From a virus, in IMG/VR virus record IMGVR_UViG_3300047548_000827, positions 44,012 through 108,011 of that record: a stretch of DNA of 64,000 nt; one strand, given 5' to 3'. The notes below the pieces were generated by a model. That model searched no databases. It saw only the letters and a list, made by a program, of their open reading frames with translations, and was not told the DNA's origin. A program made the position numbers and the translations under genes. This document shows, in pieces, positions 1 through 8,124 of this stretch (position 1 is its first letter; each line of letters begins with the position of its first letter).

Positions 1-85
1 ACTAAATATTACTTTGGTAAATCTGATGCTTGTATGTAAGATCAGAGTTTGTTAAAATAGTCAAACTTTATAGAAAGGAAAAACA

Positions 86-532
86 ATGAAAAAACTAATC
101 ATCGCTTCACTAATGGCAGCAGCAATTGGAACAGCAAGTGCATACGAGATCGGCGTTACTGCCGGTCGTGATGGTACTGCAGGCGTAAACACCGCAGGTG
201 TTACTGTTGGTCAACGTTGGGACAAAGTTACCGCTACTCTAGGTTATGAGCGTGTTAACTATATCGACAACGAGCAAAATCGCTGGAGTCTCACTGGTGG
301 ATATGATGTAGTTAAACTAGGACAACTTACTGTTTCTGCACTAGCAGGGGTGTCTTATCTGGACAATCGTGTTGGTGAAAATGGTTATGCTCTACGAGCA
401 GGTGTTGGTGCATCGTATCCTGTCACTAAGAACGTTGCCCTAACCGCAGCAGCATTCCGTCAGTTTGGACAAGATCGCGTCAGCATGTATGACGGCAACA
501 ACGTCCAAGTTGGTCTCAAGTATTCGTTCTAA
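86..532 (+). CDS. Small outer-membrane beta-barrel-like protein with signal peptide
   Basis: The 148-residue product begins with a Sec signal peptide (residues 1-19, MKKLIIASLMAAAIGTASA, AxA cleavage site). The mature part has alternating polar/hydrophobic strands rich in Gly, Tyr and Val and ends in the terminal Phe (KYSF) typical of outer-membrane barrel proteins. A ribosome binding site (AAAGGAAAA) lies just before the ATG and a strong terminator follows, so it is probably monocistronic. Inference: an OmpA/Ail-like small barrel made during infection, which might change surface receptors. Exact family not recognised. Confidence 0.7.
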   Translation: MKKLIIASLMAAAIGTASAYEIGVTAGRDGTAGVNTAGVTVGQRWDKVTATLGYERVNYIDNEQNRWSLTGGYDVVKLGQLTVSALAGVSYLDNRVGENGYALRAGVGASYPVTKNVALTAAAFRQFGQDRVSMYDGNNVQVGLKYSF

Positions 533-550
533 TTTTTAGTTAGTAACGGG

Positions 551-575
551 AAAAAGGCTCCCAAGGAGCCTTTTT
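551..575 (+). terminator. Rho-independent terminator
   Basis: Stem AAAAAGGCTCC / GGAGCCTTTTT with a CAA loop and a following T run, 18 bases after the barrel gene. It ends that transcript and isolates the next promoter. Confidence 0.9.
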
Positions 576-590
576 CATTTTGTGGAAAGC

Positions 591-599
591 TGCTATAAT
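591..599 (+). promoter_or_regulatory. Extended -10 promoter giving a predicted leaderless transcript
   Basis: TGCTATAAT is a perfect extended -10 element; no good -35 is seen. The predicted start (7 bases after the last base of the -10) is position 606, which is the A of the next ATG, so the mRNA would have no 5' leader. The same exact spacing recurs before 51442 and 56433. Confidence 0.6.
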
Positions 600-605
600 C
601 AATGT

Positions 606-860
606 ATGAAAATTGAAAATTCATTAGATTGGGCAAAGGTAAGTATTTCGTTGATCAAGGATTTGTCCAAGATTCCATACAACAAAGATTTGTATAAGAT
701 GATGGATAATATATCTCACATGATAACTGAACTTAGCAAAAAAGAAGTCGCTGCTCGCCAACAACGAAACCCGAATTATTTAAGTGCAGATATAGAAAAG
801 ATCAACGGCTCAATAGCTCATCTAGAAAAACTTATTTTTATGGCTACATTAATGAGGTAA
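606..860 (+). CDS. Hypothetical protein, 84 aa
   Basis: Helical, charged small protein (MKIENSLDW at the start), not recognised. The frame is open from a GTG at 582, but that codon lies upstream of the TATAAT at 594-599. The ATG at 606 is exactly where transcription should start, so this start is preferred. It is followed after 2 bases by the DUF2693-like gene, suggesting a small operon 606-1374. Confidence 0.6.
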   Translation: MKIENSLDWAKVSISLIKDLSKIPYNKDLYKMMDNISHMITELSKKEVAARQQRNPNYLSADIEKINGSIAHLEKLIFMATLMR

Positions 861-862
861 AC

Positions 863-1144
863 ATGTCTAAAGATTGGAAAAAAATTGCAGGTTGGTTGAA
901 GTCTATTCTAAATGAAGAGGTAGTAAAGGTAACGTTTACTAAAAAAGACGGAACTGATCGAGTCATGAATTGCACTAGAAAACCAGAGTTAGTTCCAAAA
1001 GTTGAAGTAACAGAAGGTAAAAAAGCCAAAACCGTTTCTGAAGATATTATTGTTGTATATGATGTGGATGTTGAGGGTTGGAGAAGTTTCAACATTAACT
1101 CTGTCAAAGAAATTTCTTTCTCTCTTTCAAAGGAACAAGTATGA
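863..1144 (+). CDS. DUF2693-like SH3-barrel phage protein
   Basis: 93 residues. The centre has the pattern of the DUF2693 family common in T4-like phages: VKVTFTKKDGTDRVMNCT, then a Pro/Val segment, then VVYDVDVEGWRSFNINSVKEI at the C-terminus. The family is thought to form a small beta barrel; its function is unknown. The last 4 bases overlap the next start, indicating translational coupling. Confidence 0.65.
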   Translation: MSKDWKKIAGWLKSILNEEVVKVTFTKKDGTDRVMNCTRKPELVPKVEVTEGKKAKTVSEDIIVVYDVDVEGWRSFNINSVKEISFSLSKEQV

Positions 1145-1374
1145 ATGTTAGATACGGGGACACCGTTCAAGTCACTTGTGTTGACAATGGACAAACACTA
1201 GTAGCGGATGTACTATCATTTGACCCTGAGAAGTTTTTATCTGTTAGTCTTCAGAAATCAATAAAGTTAGGAATGAAGTACAATACAAATACGAAGGAAT
1301 ACTTTGGAGATTTGTACGGAAAAACATTCACATCCAAAGGGCCAACTGCGACTAGATACACAGTAGGAAGGTAA
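1141..1374 (+). CDS. Hypothetical protein, 77 aa
   Basis: Small beta-rich protein (MNVRYGDTVQVTCVDNGQTL at the start) whose N-terminal half resembles an SH3-like or Tudor-like barrel. Its start overlaps the stop of the upstream DUF2693-like gene, so the two are probably translated together. Family not recognised. Confidence 0.6.
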   Translation: MNVRYGDTVQVTCVDNGQTLVADVLSFDPEKFLSVSLQKSIKLGMKYNTNTKEYFGDLYGKTFTSKGPTATRYTVGR

Positions 1375-1480
1375 GTTGTCAAAGTAATAACATATTTTAT
1401 GTACCATACCTTGCTATATAAGATTCTCTTACTTCAAAATCTAGTCACTAAATATCATCGTTATTGGAAGAAAAACAAAA

Positions 1481-3796
1481 ATGCCTATACATGTATTAAA
1501 AAGATCAGGTAATAAAGAACCACTTACTATTGAAAAATGGCAGACGCAGATCGCTAAGGTTTGTAAGGGAATCTCAGAGGTAAGCCAAAGTATGATTGAA
1601 ATTAAAGCTCAACCTCATTTTTACGATGGTATCAGTACTAGAGAAATTGATGAAATTACTCTAAGAGCAATTGTAGACTTGATCGATGTAGAAACTAATC
1701 CAGACGTAGGACATACTAACTATCAGTACGTTGCGGGAAAACAAAGACTTACAATGTTGCGTAAGGACGTATACGGGGATTACGAAGTTCCTCATATTTA
1801 CGAGATTGTAAAAACCAATGTTAAGGCAGGGTTGTATACTCCAGAACTTCTAGAGTGGTACACCGAAGAAGACTGGAATAAGATGGAGGACATGATCGAT
1901 CATTCTAAAGATGAAGAATATTCTTATGCTGCTATCGAACAACTAATCGAAAAATACCTAGTTAAGAATAGGGCAACAAATCAATCTTACGAAACACCTC
2001 AGATTCGATACATGGTGGCAGCGGCTACAGTTTTTCATAAGGAAGAACCCAACTCAGCTAGAATGCGTTACATAAAGGAATACTACAATGCTGCTTCAGA
2101 TGGTCTTTTTACCCTTGCAACTCCTGTGTTGGCTGGTCTTGGTACTCCTACTAAGCAGTTTAGCTCTTGTGTTCTCATCAGGTCTGATGATGATCTTGAT
2201 AGCATCTTCGCTAGTGGGGAAATGATGGCTAAGTATGCTAGCAAACGTGCTGGCATTGGTTTGGAGATTGGTCGTCTACGTCCCTTAGGTAGTCCCATTC
2301 GTGGTGGCGAAATCATGCACACGGGAATGGTTCCCTTCTTAAAGAAATGGTTCGGTGATCTGCGTTCATGCAGTCAAGGGGGAATTCGTAATGCGTCAGC
2401 TACTGTATTTTATCCGATTTGGCATCATCAATTTGATGACCTCATTGTTCTCAAGAACAACCAAGGAACAGAAGAAACACGGGTTAGACACATGGACTAC
2501 GGTGTCGTACTCTCGGCGTTCTTTTGGCGTAGGTTTAAGAACAAAGAAAATATTACATTCTTCGACCCGAATGAAGTACCCGACCTCTACGAAGCCTTCT
2601 ACAGCAACACCGAAGAATTCGAAAGACTCTACCTAAAGTACGAAAAGCAATCAGGTCTTCGTAAGAAGACAATGAGTGCTGAGGAAGTATTCAAAAGTGG
2701 CATTCTTAAAGAGCGTACTGATACTGGACGAATTTATCTTGTGTTCGTTGATAACGTAATGAACCAAGGTCCGTTCGATCCAGAGTATCATACAATTTAC
2801 CAGAGTAACCTTTGCTGTGAAATCCTATTACCGACTGTACCGTTTAAGCGTCTTGATGACAGCAATGGCCGCATTGCTTTGTGTACTTTGGGCAGCATCA
2901 ATTGGGGCGCATTCCGTAATCCTGAAGATATGCGCCGTGCTTGCCGTATTCTTCATCGTAGTCTTAACAATATTCTCGATTACCAAGACTTCTTGTCGAT
3001 CCAATCGAAACTAAGTAATGACGAAATTCGTCCTCTTGGTATTGGTGTTACTAATCTTGCATACTGGCATGCTAAACGTGGACTACAATATGGTGAAAAG
3101 GATGCTCTTGCAGAAGTTAAATCTTGGATTGAACATCAAGCCTACTATCTAACTGAAGCATCGGTTGAACTTGCTAAGGAAAGAGGCAAGTGCCTTGATA
3201 GTGATAAGACTAGGTATGGCAAAGGAGTTTTCCCTTGGGAGCTCCGTGCTAAAGGAGTCAATGAACTCGCTGACTTTACTCCTGAGTTAGATTGGGAACC
3301 TCTTCGAGAGCAGATGAAAAAATATGGAGTAAGAAACGCTACTCAAATGGCAATCGCACCAGTTGAATCAAGTTCAGTTGTAATTAACTCAACTAACGGT
3401 ATCGAGATGCCCATGAGTCTTATCTCCACTAAAGAAAGTAAAGCTGGCTCGTTTACTCAAGTAGTTCCCGAGTACCACAAGCTGAAAAACAAGTATCAGC
3501 TAATGTGGGAACAGAAAGACTGTGATGGATACCTTAAGACTGCTGCTGTATTGGCTGCGTATGTCGATCAAAGTATCAGCACCAATACTTTCTATAACCC
3601 TGCTAATTTCTCAGATAGAAAAGTTCCTACTACACTAATCGCTAAGAATCTAATGCAGGCTCATATGTGGGGGCTGAAAACTTTCTATTACAGCCTTATC
3701 AATAAAGCTGGATCAAAAGCAGTTGCAGAAGAAGCTCCGGCTATGTTAGAAGAAATTGACTTCGATGATTTAGACTGTGAGGCGTGTAAGTTGTAG
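1481..3796 (+). CDS. nrdA: Ribonucleoside-diphosphate reductase large subunit (class Ia)
   Basis: 771 residues, the usual size of NrdA. Reduces ribonucleoside diphosphates to deoxyribonucleotides using the radical made by NrdB. Visible parts: an N-terminal ATP-cone-like region (about 4-90), the active-site Cys in FSSCVLI near 230, the radical triad N443-C445-E447 in SNLCCEIL, and a C-terminal Cys pair (CEAC) for re-reduction by thioredoxin or glutaredoxin. No intron or insertion is seen. It heads a cluster with an Fe-S carrier and nrdB, supplying dNTPs for phage replication. Confidence 0.97.
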   Translation: MPIHVLKRSGNKEPLTIEKWQTQIAKVCKGISEVSQSMIEIKAQPHFYDGISTREIDEITLRAIVDLIDVETNPDVGHTNYQYVAGKQRLTMLRKDVYGDYEVPHIYEIVKTNVKAGLYTPELLEWYTEEDWNKMEDMIDHSKDEEYSYAAIEQLIEKYLVKNRATNQSYETPQIRYMVAAATVFHKEEPNSARMRYIKEYYNAASDGLFTLATPVLAGLGTPTKQFSSCVLIRSDDDLDSIFASGEMMAKYASKRAGIGLEIGRLRPLGSPIRGGEIMHTGMVPFLKKWFGDLRSCSQGGIRNASATVFYPIWHHQFDDLIVLKNNQGTEETRVRHMDYGVVLSAFFWRRFKNKENITFFDPNEVPDLYEAFYSNTEEFERLYLKYEKQSGLRKKTMSAEEVFKSGILKERTDTGRIYLVFVDNVMNQGPFDPEYHTIYQSNLCCEILLPTVPFKRLDDSNGRIALCTLGSINWGAFRNPEDMRRACRILHRSLNNILDYQDFLSIQSKLSNDEIRPLGIGVTNLAYWHAKRGLQYGEKDALAEVKSWIEHQAYYLTEASVELAKERGKCLDSDKTRYGKGVFPWELRAKGVNELADFTPELDWEPLREQMKKYGVRNATQMAIAPVESSSVVINSTNGIEMPMSLISTKESKAGSFTQVVPEYHKLKNKYQLMWEQKDCDGYLKTAAVLAAYVDQSISTNTFYNPANFSDRKVPTTLIAKNLMQAHMWGLKTFYYSLINKAGSKAVAEEAPAMLEEIDFDDLDCEACKL

Positions 3797-3820
3797 TATG
3801 CGGAACTTTTTAATTACAAT

Positions 3821-3850
3821 AAAAGAAACTATAATTGGTATGTTTCTTTT
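3821..3850 (+). repeat. Inverted repeat after nrdA, possible terminator or processing hairpin
   Basis: AAAAGAAAC (3821-3829) and GTTTCTTTT (3842-3850) are perfect 9-base arms around a 12-base loop that itself contains TATAAT. It lies between nrdA and the Fe-S carrier gene. No long T run follows, so termination may be weak. The TATAAT inside the loop echoes the promoter-in-hairpin layout seen elsewhere in the window. Confidence 0.5.
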
Positions 3851-3877
3851 AGCTAAAGTTTTACTTTTTAGGAAACA

Positions 3878-4204
3878 ATGATATCCGTAACTGATGTTGC
3901 TGCGACCAAGATCAAAGACTTTCTGAAAAAGAGAGGAAAAGGTCTTGGTATAAAAATAGGAACAAAGACTACCGGGTGTTCCGGTCTTGCGTATACGTTA
4001 GAATATGTAGATGTAGGTCCAGTAACCCGAGACTACTTTCTTTATGAGGACAAGGATGTTAAGATATGGGTCTCAGGTAAAGATTTCGCCTACGTCAATG
4101 GAATGACGATTGATTGGGTTAAACAAGGATTAAACGAAGGGTTTGAGTTTATCAACCCTAATGAAAAAGATCGCTGCGGATGTGGCGAAAGTTTTAGGAT
4201 TTGA
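3878..4204 (+). CDS. A-type iron-sulfur carrier protein (IscA/ErpA/SufA family)
   Basis: 108 residues, the standard family length. The three conserved Cys ligands are present: C34 in TTGCSGLAY and C100 and C102 in the C-terminal CGCGESF. Family members bind Fe-S clusters or iron and hand them to apo-proteins. Ribosome binding site AGGAAAC precedes the ATG. Its position between nrdA and nrdB suggests it supports metal loading of NrdB or of an Fe-S glutaredoxin-linked step; that role is inference. Confidence 0.93.
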   Translation: MISVTDVAATKIKDFLKKRGKGLGIKIGTKTTGCSGLAYTLEYVDVGPVTRDYFLYEDKDVKIWVSGKDFAYVNGMTIDWVKQGLNEGFEFINPNEKDRCGCGESFRI

Positions 4205-4205
4205 T

Positions 4206-4637
4206 ATGAAAATTAATGAATTAGCGAACAACCCTAACCCATATGAAGTTGAGTACGAAGACGAAGACGACAAGGTCATCAACAGTTCTGATTTGGCCCT
4301 TTCAGTTTATCTTACTAGAGGGTCATTGGGGAAAGATGATAAAGTCAATATAGAATTTAGTGTGATGGGTAGATATGATATAACTGGCGCCGGAAAACAA
4401 TTTAAGATTTTTTCGACTGTAAACGCTATTTTGAAGGAGCATTTACCTCTTTTCTTGAAATCAAGTGACAGATATGTTGATTTTACCGCAGACAAAACAG
4501 AACCAACTAGAGTTAAATTTTATAAAAGTTGTGCCCCTTATGTTTCTAAAATATTAGGCAATAATTGGGAATATATGGAAGAGGATTTACCTGAGCATAA
4601 TCTAGTAAGATATCTCTGGACTAAGATTAACCGATAA
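4206..4637 (+). CDS. Hypothetical protein, 143 aa
   Basis: The frame is open from 4143, but the ATG at 4206 directly follows the Fe-S carrier stop and has AGGA just upstream, so it is preferred. The product starts MKINELANNPNPYE and has an acidic stretch (EVEYEDEDD). The M-K-x-N-E-L start resembles other virion-type genes here (60588, 61315, 35975), but its place inside the nrd cluster argues for early expression. Function unknown. Confidence 0.6.
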   Translation: MKINELANNPNPYEVEYEDEDDKVINSSDLALSVYLTRGSLGKDDKVNIEFSVMGRYDITGAGKQFKIFSTVNAILKEHLPLFLKSSDRYVDFTADKTEPTRVKFYKSCAPYVSKILGNNWEYMEEDLPEHNLVRYLWTKINR

Positions 4638-4647
4638 AGATAACTAC

Positions 4648-5751
4648 ATGTCAAAACAACAATATAACCTAAATACAAAACCAGATTACCTAAACAGAAA
4701 GATGTTTCTTGACCCTGCTGGTCCAGTAACCATTCAAAGATTTGAGGAAGTCAAATACAGCAAAATTTCTAACTTTGAAACTACTGCACGAGGATTCTTT
4801 TGGGTGCCCGAGGAAATCTCGCTGACTAAGGACGCACAAGATCATAAGAACGCTAGTGAAGCGATCAAACATATCTTTACCAGCAACCTATTACGTCAAA
4901 CTGCATTAGACAGTTTACAAGGGAGAGGTCCAAGTCAAATCTTCACCCCTGTTATTAGCCTACCTGAACTAGAAGCACTCGTTTATAATTGGACTTTCTT
5001 TGAGACTAATATTCACAGTCGTAGTTATAGCCACATTATTCGCAACATCTATAATGTTCCAAAAGAAGTTTTCAACACAATCCATGACACACAAGAAATC
5101 GTTGACATGGCTTCAAGTATAGGAAAGTATTACGACGACTTACATAAACTAAATTGCCAAAAAGAAATCGGAGATATGCTAGTTAGCGAAAAAGATCATA
5201 TCAAGGCAATCTGGCTAGCCCTACATGCAAGCTATGCACTTGAAGCATTCCGTTTTATGGTGTCATTTGCTACTAGTCTAGCAATGGTTGAAAACAAGAT
5301 TTACATCGGCAACGGAAACATCATTAGTCTAATTCTACAAGATGAACTTCTACACAAAGGTTGGACTGCATATATCATCAATCAAGTAGTCAAAGAAGAT
5401 GAACGTTTTGTTAAGGCAGCAGCAGAATGCGAGCAAGAAGTACTACAGATTTATAAGGATGTAATTCGTGAAGAAAAGGAATGGGCTGACTATCTTTTTA
5501 AGAAAGGGCCAGTCATCGGACTGAATGCAACGATTCTCAAAGACTTTGTTGACTTTACAGCAGTAGGTGCATTGAAGGATATTGGTATCAAGTATTGGAA
5601 CCCTGCCCCTAAGACTACACCCATTCCTTGGTTCAACAAGCATTCCGATACAAGTAAGAAGCAGACGGCTTTGCAGGAAAATGAATCGACAAACTACGTC
5701 ATTGGGTTACTGAGTGACAACCTAGATTACGAACAATTACCGAACATCTAA
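4648..5751 (+). CDS. nrdB: Ribonucleotide reductase small subunit (class Ia)
   Basis: 367 residues. Builds the di-iron/tyrosyl radical used by NrdA. The metal/radical segment reads ETNIHSRSYSH with E119, H123 and Y127; the second metal pair is in QDELLHKGW. In the E. coli protein the first Glu and His are three apart (ETIH), whereas here they are four apart. The helix SEKDHIKAIWLALHASYALEAF carries further ligands. The 3' end runs straight into a strong early promoter at 5759. Confidence 0.96.
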   Translation: MSKQQYNLNTKPDYLNRKMFLDPAGPVTIQRFEEVKYSKISNFETTARGFFWVPEEISLTKDAQDHKNASEAIKHIFTSNLLRQTALDSLQGRGPSQIFTPVISLPELEALVYNWTFFETNIHSRSYSHIIRNIYNVPKEVFNTIHDTQEIVDMASSIGKYYDDLHKLNCQKEIGDMLVSEKDHIKAIWLALHASYALEAFRFMVSFATSLAMVENKIYIGNGNIISLILQDELLHKGWTAYIINQVVKEDERFVKAAAECEQEVLQIYKDVIREEKEWADYLFKKGPVIGLNATILKDFVDFTAVGALKDIGIKYWNPAPKTTPIPWFNKHSDTSKKQTALQENESTNYVIGLLSDNLDYEQLPNI

Positions 5752-5758
5752 AAAGTAC

Positions 5759-5813
5759 TTGACAAATAATCCTCAGAGTGTTAGAATGCTAATTCTTGAC
5801 TTTGAGGATTATT
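5759..5813 (+). promoter_or_regulatory. Early sigma70 promoter nested in an 11-bp inverted repeat
   Basis: TTGACA (5759-5764), 17-base spacer, TAGAAT (5782-5787), predicted start near 5794. AATAATCCTCA (5765-5775) is an exact reverse complement of TGAGGATTATT (5803-5813), and the second arm contains the Shine-Dalgarno GAGGA of the gene starting at 5816. RNA entering from nrdB can fold and hide the ribosome binding site, while RNA begun here lacks the first arm. Confidence 0.8.
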
Positions 5814-5815
5814 CC

Positions 5816-6148
5816 ATGATCATTCACTCGCCCCGTCAAAAAAGCAAACCCAAAAAGCCTAACGCCAAGCAGCGTGAACTCGACGCACAATGGCAGCAAT
5901 TGATGAGTCAGTACAAACCGAAAAAGGTAGAAGCAAAAGTGCCACAATATTCTGCACCCAAAGTTCCTGCTAATCGTTCCACCAGGCAATTCAAAAGTGT
6001 GGATACTGGTATCGGGAATGCATCCCTGCCCGAGCAAAAAGTCTATACGGGTACGAAGGTCAAAGGTATTGCGACGATGCACAAGTCCAATGCCGTGCCT
6101 GTCTTTAGTGATGAGGCTGCGGTCGATATTTCCAAAATGCGGCGTTGA
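5816..6148 (+). CDS. Basic hypothetical protein, 110 aa
   Basis: Start chosen at 5816 because the promoter (-10 at 5782) rules out the longer frame from 5759 and GAGGA sits 7 bases upstream. The product is strongly basic and low-complexity (SPRQKSKPKKPNAKQRELDA), which may indicate nucleic-acid binding. No family recognised. The next early promoter overlaps its stop codon. Confidence 0.6.
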   Translation: MIIHSPRQKSKPKKPNAKQRELDAQWQQLMSQYKPKKVEAKVPQYSAPKVPANRSTRQFKSVDTGIGNASLPEQKVYTGTKVKGIATMHKSNAVPVFSDEAAVDISKMRR

Positions 6149-6173
6149 CAACAGTAAATAGGTAGTATATACT
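6145..6173 (+). promoter_or_regulatory. Early sigma70 promoter
   Basis: TTGACA (6145-6150), 17-base spacer, TATACT (6168-6173), overlapping the stop of the preceding gene. It drives the small genes at 6199 and 6359 and probably the SPFH lipoprotein at 6547. Confidence 0.8.
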
Positions 6174-6198
6174 CTTTTCTCACTCAAGGAGATCATGT

Positions 6199-6357
6199 AT
6201 GAAGTTCATCGTTGAATCTGGCAATGGTCGTGTAATCTTCAAAGACTTCACCCGAATGTCTGAGGATTTCAGTAAGGTTTTTCGTTTCATGCTGTCTCTG
6301 CAAGCCCGCGAAATGATTCAGGGCAAAATCACCTACAAAATTAAAGTAGAAGGCTAA
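6199..6357 (+). CDS. Small hypothetical protein, 52 aa
   Basis: MKFIVESGNGRVIFKDFTRM at the start. AAGGAG lies 7 bases upstream of the ATG at 6199; the in-context ATG at 6195 gives only a six-codon frame. First gene of the unit driven by the 6145 promoter. Function unknown. Confidence 0.6.
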   Translation: MKFIVESGNGRVIFKDFTRMSEDFSKVFRFMLSLQAREMIQGKITYKIKVEG

Positions 6358-6358
6358 C

Positions 6359-6535
6359 ATGATTAAAAGTTTGTTTGCATTGATTCTTACCTTTGGTTTG
6401 GTATATGGATCAATCGAACTGTTTCGTTCGCTCACAAAACGGGAAAAATGGGAGTTTACAAAGCAGGCAGGATATAGTATTATTGTCGGGTTAATCGCGT
6501 TTCTCATTCTCTCTCTTATCGTACTCTTCTTTTAA
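6359..6535 (+). CDS. Small membrane protein, 58 aa
   Basis: Two hydrophobic segments (about residues 3-20 and 39-58) separated by a charged loop (RSLTKREKWEFTK), so a two-pass inner-membrane protein. It starts one base after the upstream stop and is followed after 11 bases by the SPFH lipoprotein, so the two may act together at the membrane. Family not recognised. Confidence 0.6.
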   Translation: MIKSLFALILTFGLVYGSIELFRSLTKREKWEFTKQAGYSIIVGLIAFLILSLIVLFF

Positions 6536-6546
6536 AGGAAATAAAC

Positions 6547-7341
6547 ATGAATCGTTTTGCTAAAATTTCTCTTATCGCACTCGCTGTTTCTACCGCTGTT
6601 GGCTGCACTCGTATTGAGACCGGTGAAGTCGGTGTTCGAGTCGGCTTTGACAAGCAGATCCAACAAGGAGAACTGCTTCCTGGATCGTTTAACCAGACTT
6701 TCTGGGGAGATGTTCTTACGTTCCCTGTGAAGGATGTTAACGTCACGCTGAATGACATGACGCCTGTTGCAAAAGACAATAGCACCATGAAGGATATGGA
6801 TGCGGTTGTTGTCTACAACATCAACCAAAATCAGGTTGCTGAACTTTACAGCCAGAAAAATCGCAGCTTCCATGCTACCGCAAATGGCGATGTTTATCTG
6901 ATGTATAACTACGTCACTCAGATGGCACGAAATGCGATTTACAAGGCTGCTCGCAAGTACGAAGCCCTTGATATGGCAGACAATCGTACTGAAATGGAAG
7001 CTCTGATTAAGGACGAAATTGTTCGTAATCTTGCCGAAGAAAAGCTCGACGGATCGATCACTATCAGTCAGGTCATGATTCGTAATGTGCAACCTGCTGA
7101 TGCTGTCACCAAGAGTGCAAATGAACTGGTTCGTGCTAAGAACGAACTGAAGCAGAAAGAGGTCGAAGTTAAGACTGCCGAAGCAGAGGCTCGTCGTATG
7201 GCAGCACTGGCTAATCAGTCGAGTCAGTCTATTGCTTACATGCAAGCTCAGGCTATGCTGAACATTTCTGAGGGTATCAAGAACGGCAAAGTTCAGACTA
7301 TCGTTGTCCCGTCGAACTTTACTGCGCTGATGACTAAGTAA
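6547..7341 (+). CDS. SPFH/prohibitin-like lipoprotein
   Basis: 264 residues. Signal peptide with lipobox ending AVGC (lipidated Cys near 20). The rest fits the SPFH (stomatin/prohibitin/HflK-C) pattern: RIETGEVGVRVGFDKQI, a central beta/alpha domain, then an Ala/Glu-rich coiled coil (KQKEVEVKTAEAEARRMAAL). Cellular relatives form rings that control membrane proteases such as FtsH. Inference: a phage HflKC-like factor acting on host membrane proteolysis or lysis timing. AAAGGA precedes the ATG. Confidence 0.8.
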   Translation: MNRFAKISLIALAVSTAVGCTRIETGEVGVRVGFDKQIQQGELLPGSFNQTFWGDVLTFPVKDVNVTLNDMTPVAKDNSTMKDMDAVVVYNINQNQVAELYSQKNRSFHATANGDVYLMYNYVTQMARNAIYKAARKYEALDMADNRTEMEALIKDEIVRNLAEEKLDGSITISQVMIRNVQPADAVTKSANELVRAKNELKQKEVEVKTAEAEARRMAALANQSSQSIAYMQAQAMLNISEGIKNGKVQTIVVPSNFTALMTK

Positions 7342-7343
7342 AA

Positions 7344-7607
7344 ATGATAAACTTGTTTGGTTGGTTCAGGAAGAAAAATTCAAATGTAATTCCTTTTCCT
7401 AAGCCAAATAAAATTGGAGGGGAGAAAAGAATCCTCCCCTCCCCTCCTGAAAAGGTGCCACAGGTTTATTACACTATCGGGTTTACTGACGACAACCGTG
7501 TTTTATTGACAGTTAAGTACCCTGGATTATTAATGAACAAAGAGGGCTGCCAAAAGCTGATTGATAAAATTACTATTTTTATGAACGGACTAAAGGATCA
7601 AGAATGA
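7344..7607 (+). CDS. Hypothetical protein, 87 aa
   Basis: Starts 2 bases after the SPFH gene and overlaps the next gene by 4 bases. Basic, Pro-rich N-terminal half followed by a beta-strand/helix C-terminal half (QVYYTIGFTDDNRVLLTVKY). Not recognised. Confidence 0.6.
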   Translation: MINLFGWFRKKNSNVIPFPKPNKIGGEKRILPSPPEKVPQVYYTIGFTDDNRVLLTVKYPGLLMNKEGCQKLIDKITIFMNGLKDQE

Positions 7608-8122
7608 TTACGCTTAAAGATTGGTTTGAAGCTATTCAGTACAAGATTACTGAGGGATCTGAGTACGGCTGGAAATGTTACGGTGATAGCCCGTTTCGTC
7701 TAACTTCTTTTGCTGGTTGGAAAGAAGGTCAAGAAGGCCCTTGCTCTGAGGTAATCTTCGACACGAATACTCAACAGGTTTTCGAAATTACAGTTTCGGA
7801 CAATAGACACAATCGTTTCTATCGATGGATCAATCCTGACTATGTTAAAGCATACGAGGATGAGTCCAAGAGTCGTGGTGTGGATGCTAAGGCTGTATTC
7901 GATGATTTCGACTTTATCGACCTAGAAGTCGAAGAAGAAATCATCGAAAAAACTAAGTGCATCATGGCAGGTCTTCCGTATGACACGAGGGTGCAAGTTC
8001 CAATCGAGCTAGAAGATGAGGAAATTTTTCAACTCATGAAAATGGCTCATAAGTACGATGTAACACTTAACGAATTTGTGGGACGTATTCTTCTAGAGGC
8101 GCTCAATAAAACAAAGGAATAA
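7604..8122 (+). CDS. Hypothetical protein, 172 aa, RHH-like C-terminus
   Basis: ATGA overlap with the upstream gene. The N-terminal part is Trp/Tyr-rich. The last 45 residues (VQVPIELEDEEIFQLMKMAH, then TLNEFVGRILLEAL) have the strand-helix-helix pattern of ribbon-helix-helix proteins, so DNA binding or dimerisation is possible. Function not established. Confidence 0.6.
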   Translation: MITLKDWFEAIQYKITEGSEYGWKCYGDSPFRLTSFAGWKEGQEGPCSEVIFDTNTQQVFEITVSDNRHNRFYRWINPDYVKAYEDESKSRGVDAKAVFDDFDFIDLEVEEEIIEKTKCIMAGLPYDTRVQVPIELEDEEIFQLMKMAHKYDVTLNEFVGRILLEALNKTKE

Positions 8123-8124
8123 CA

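Noticed and set aside
1-85. Promoter for the first gene.
   Set aside because: No convincing -35/-10 pair; the region may continue a leader from outside the window.
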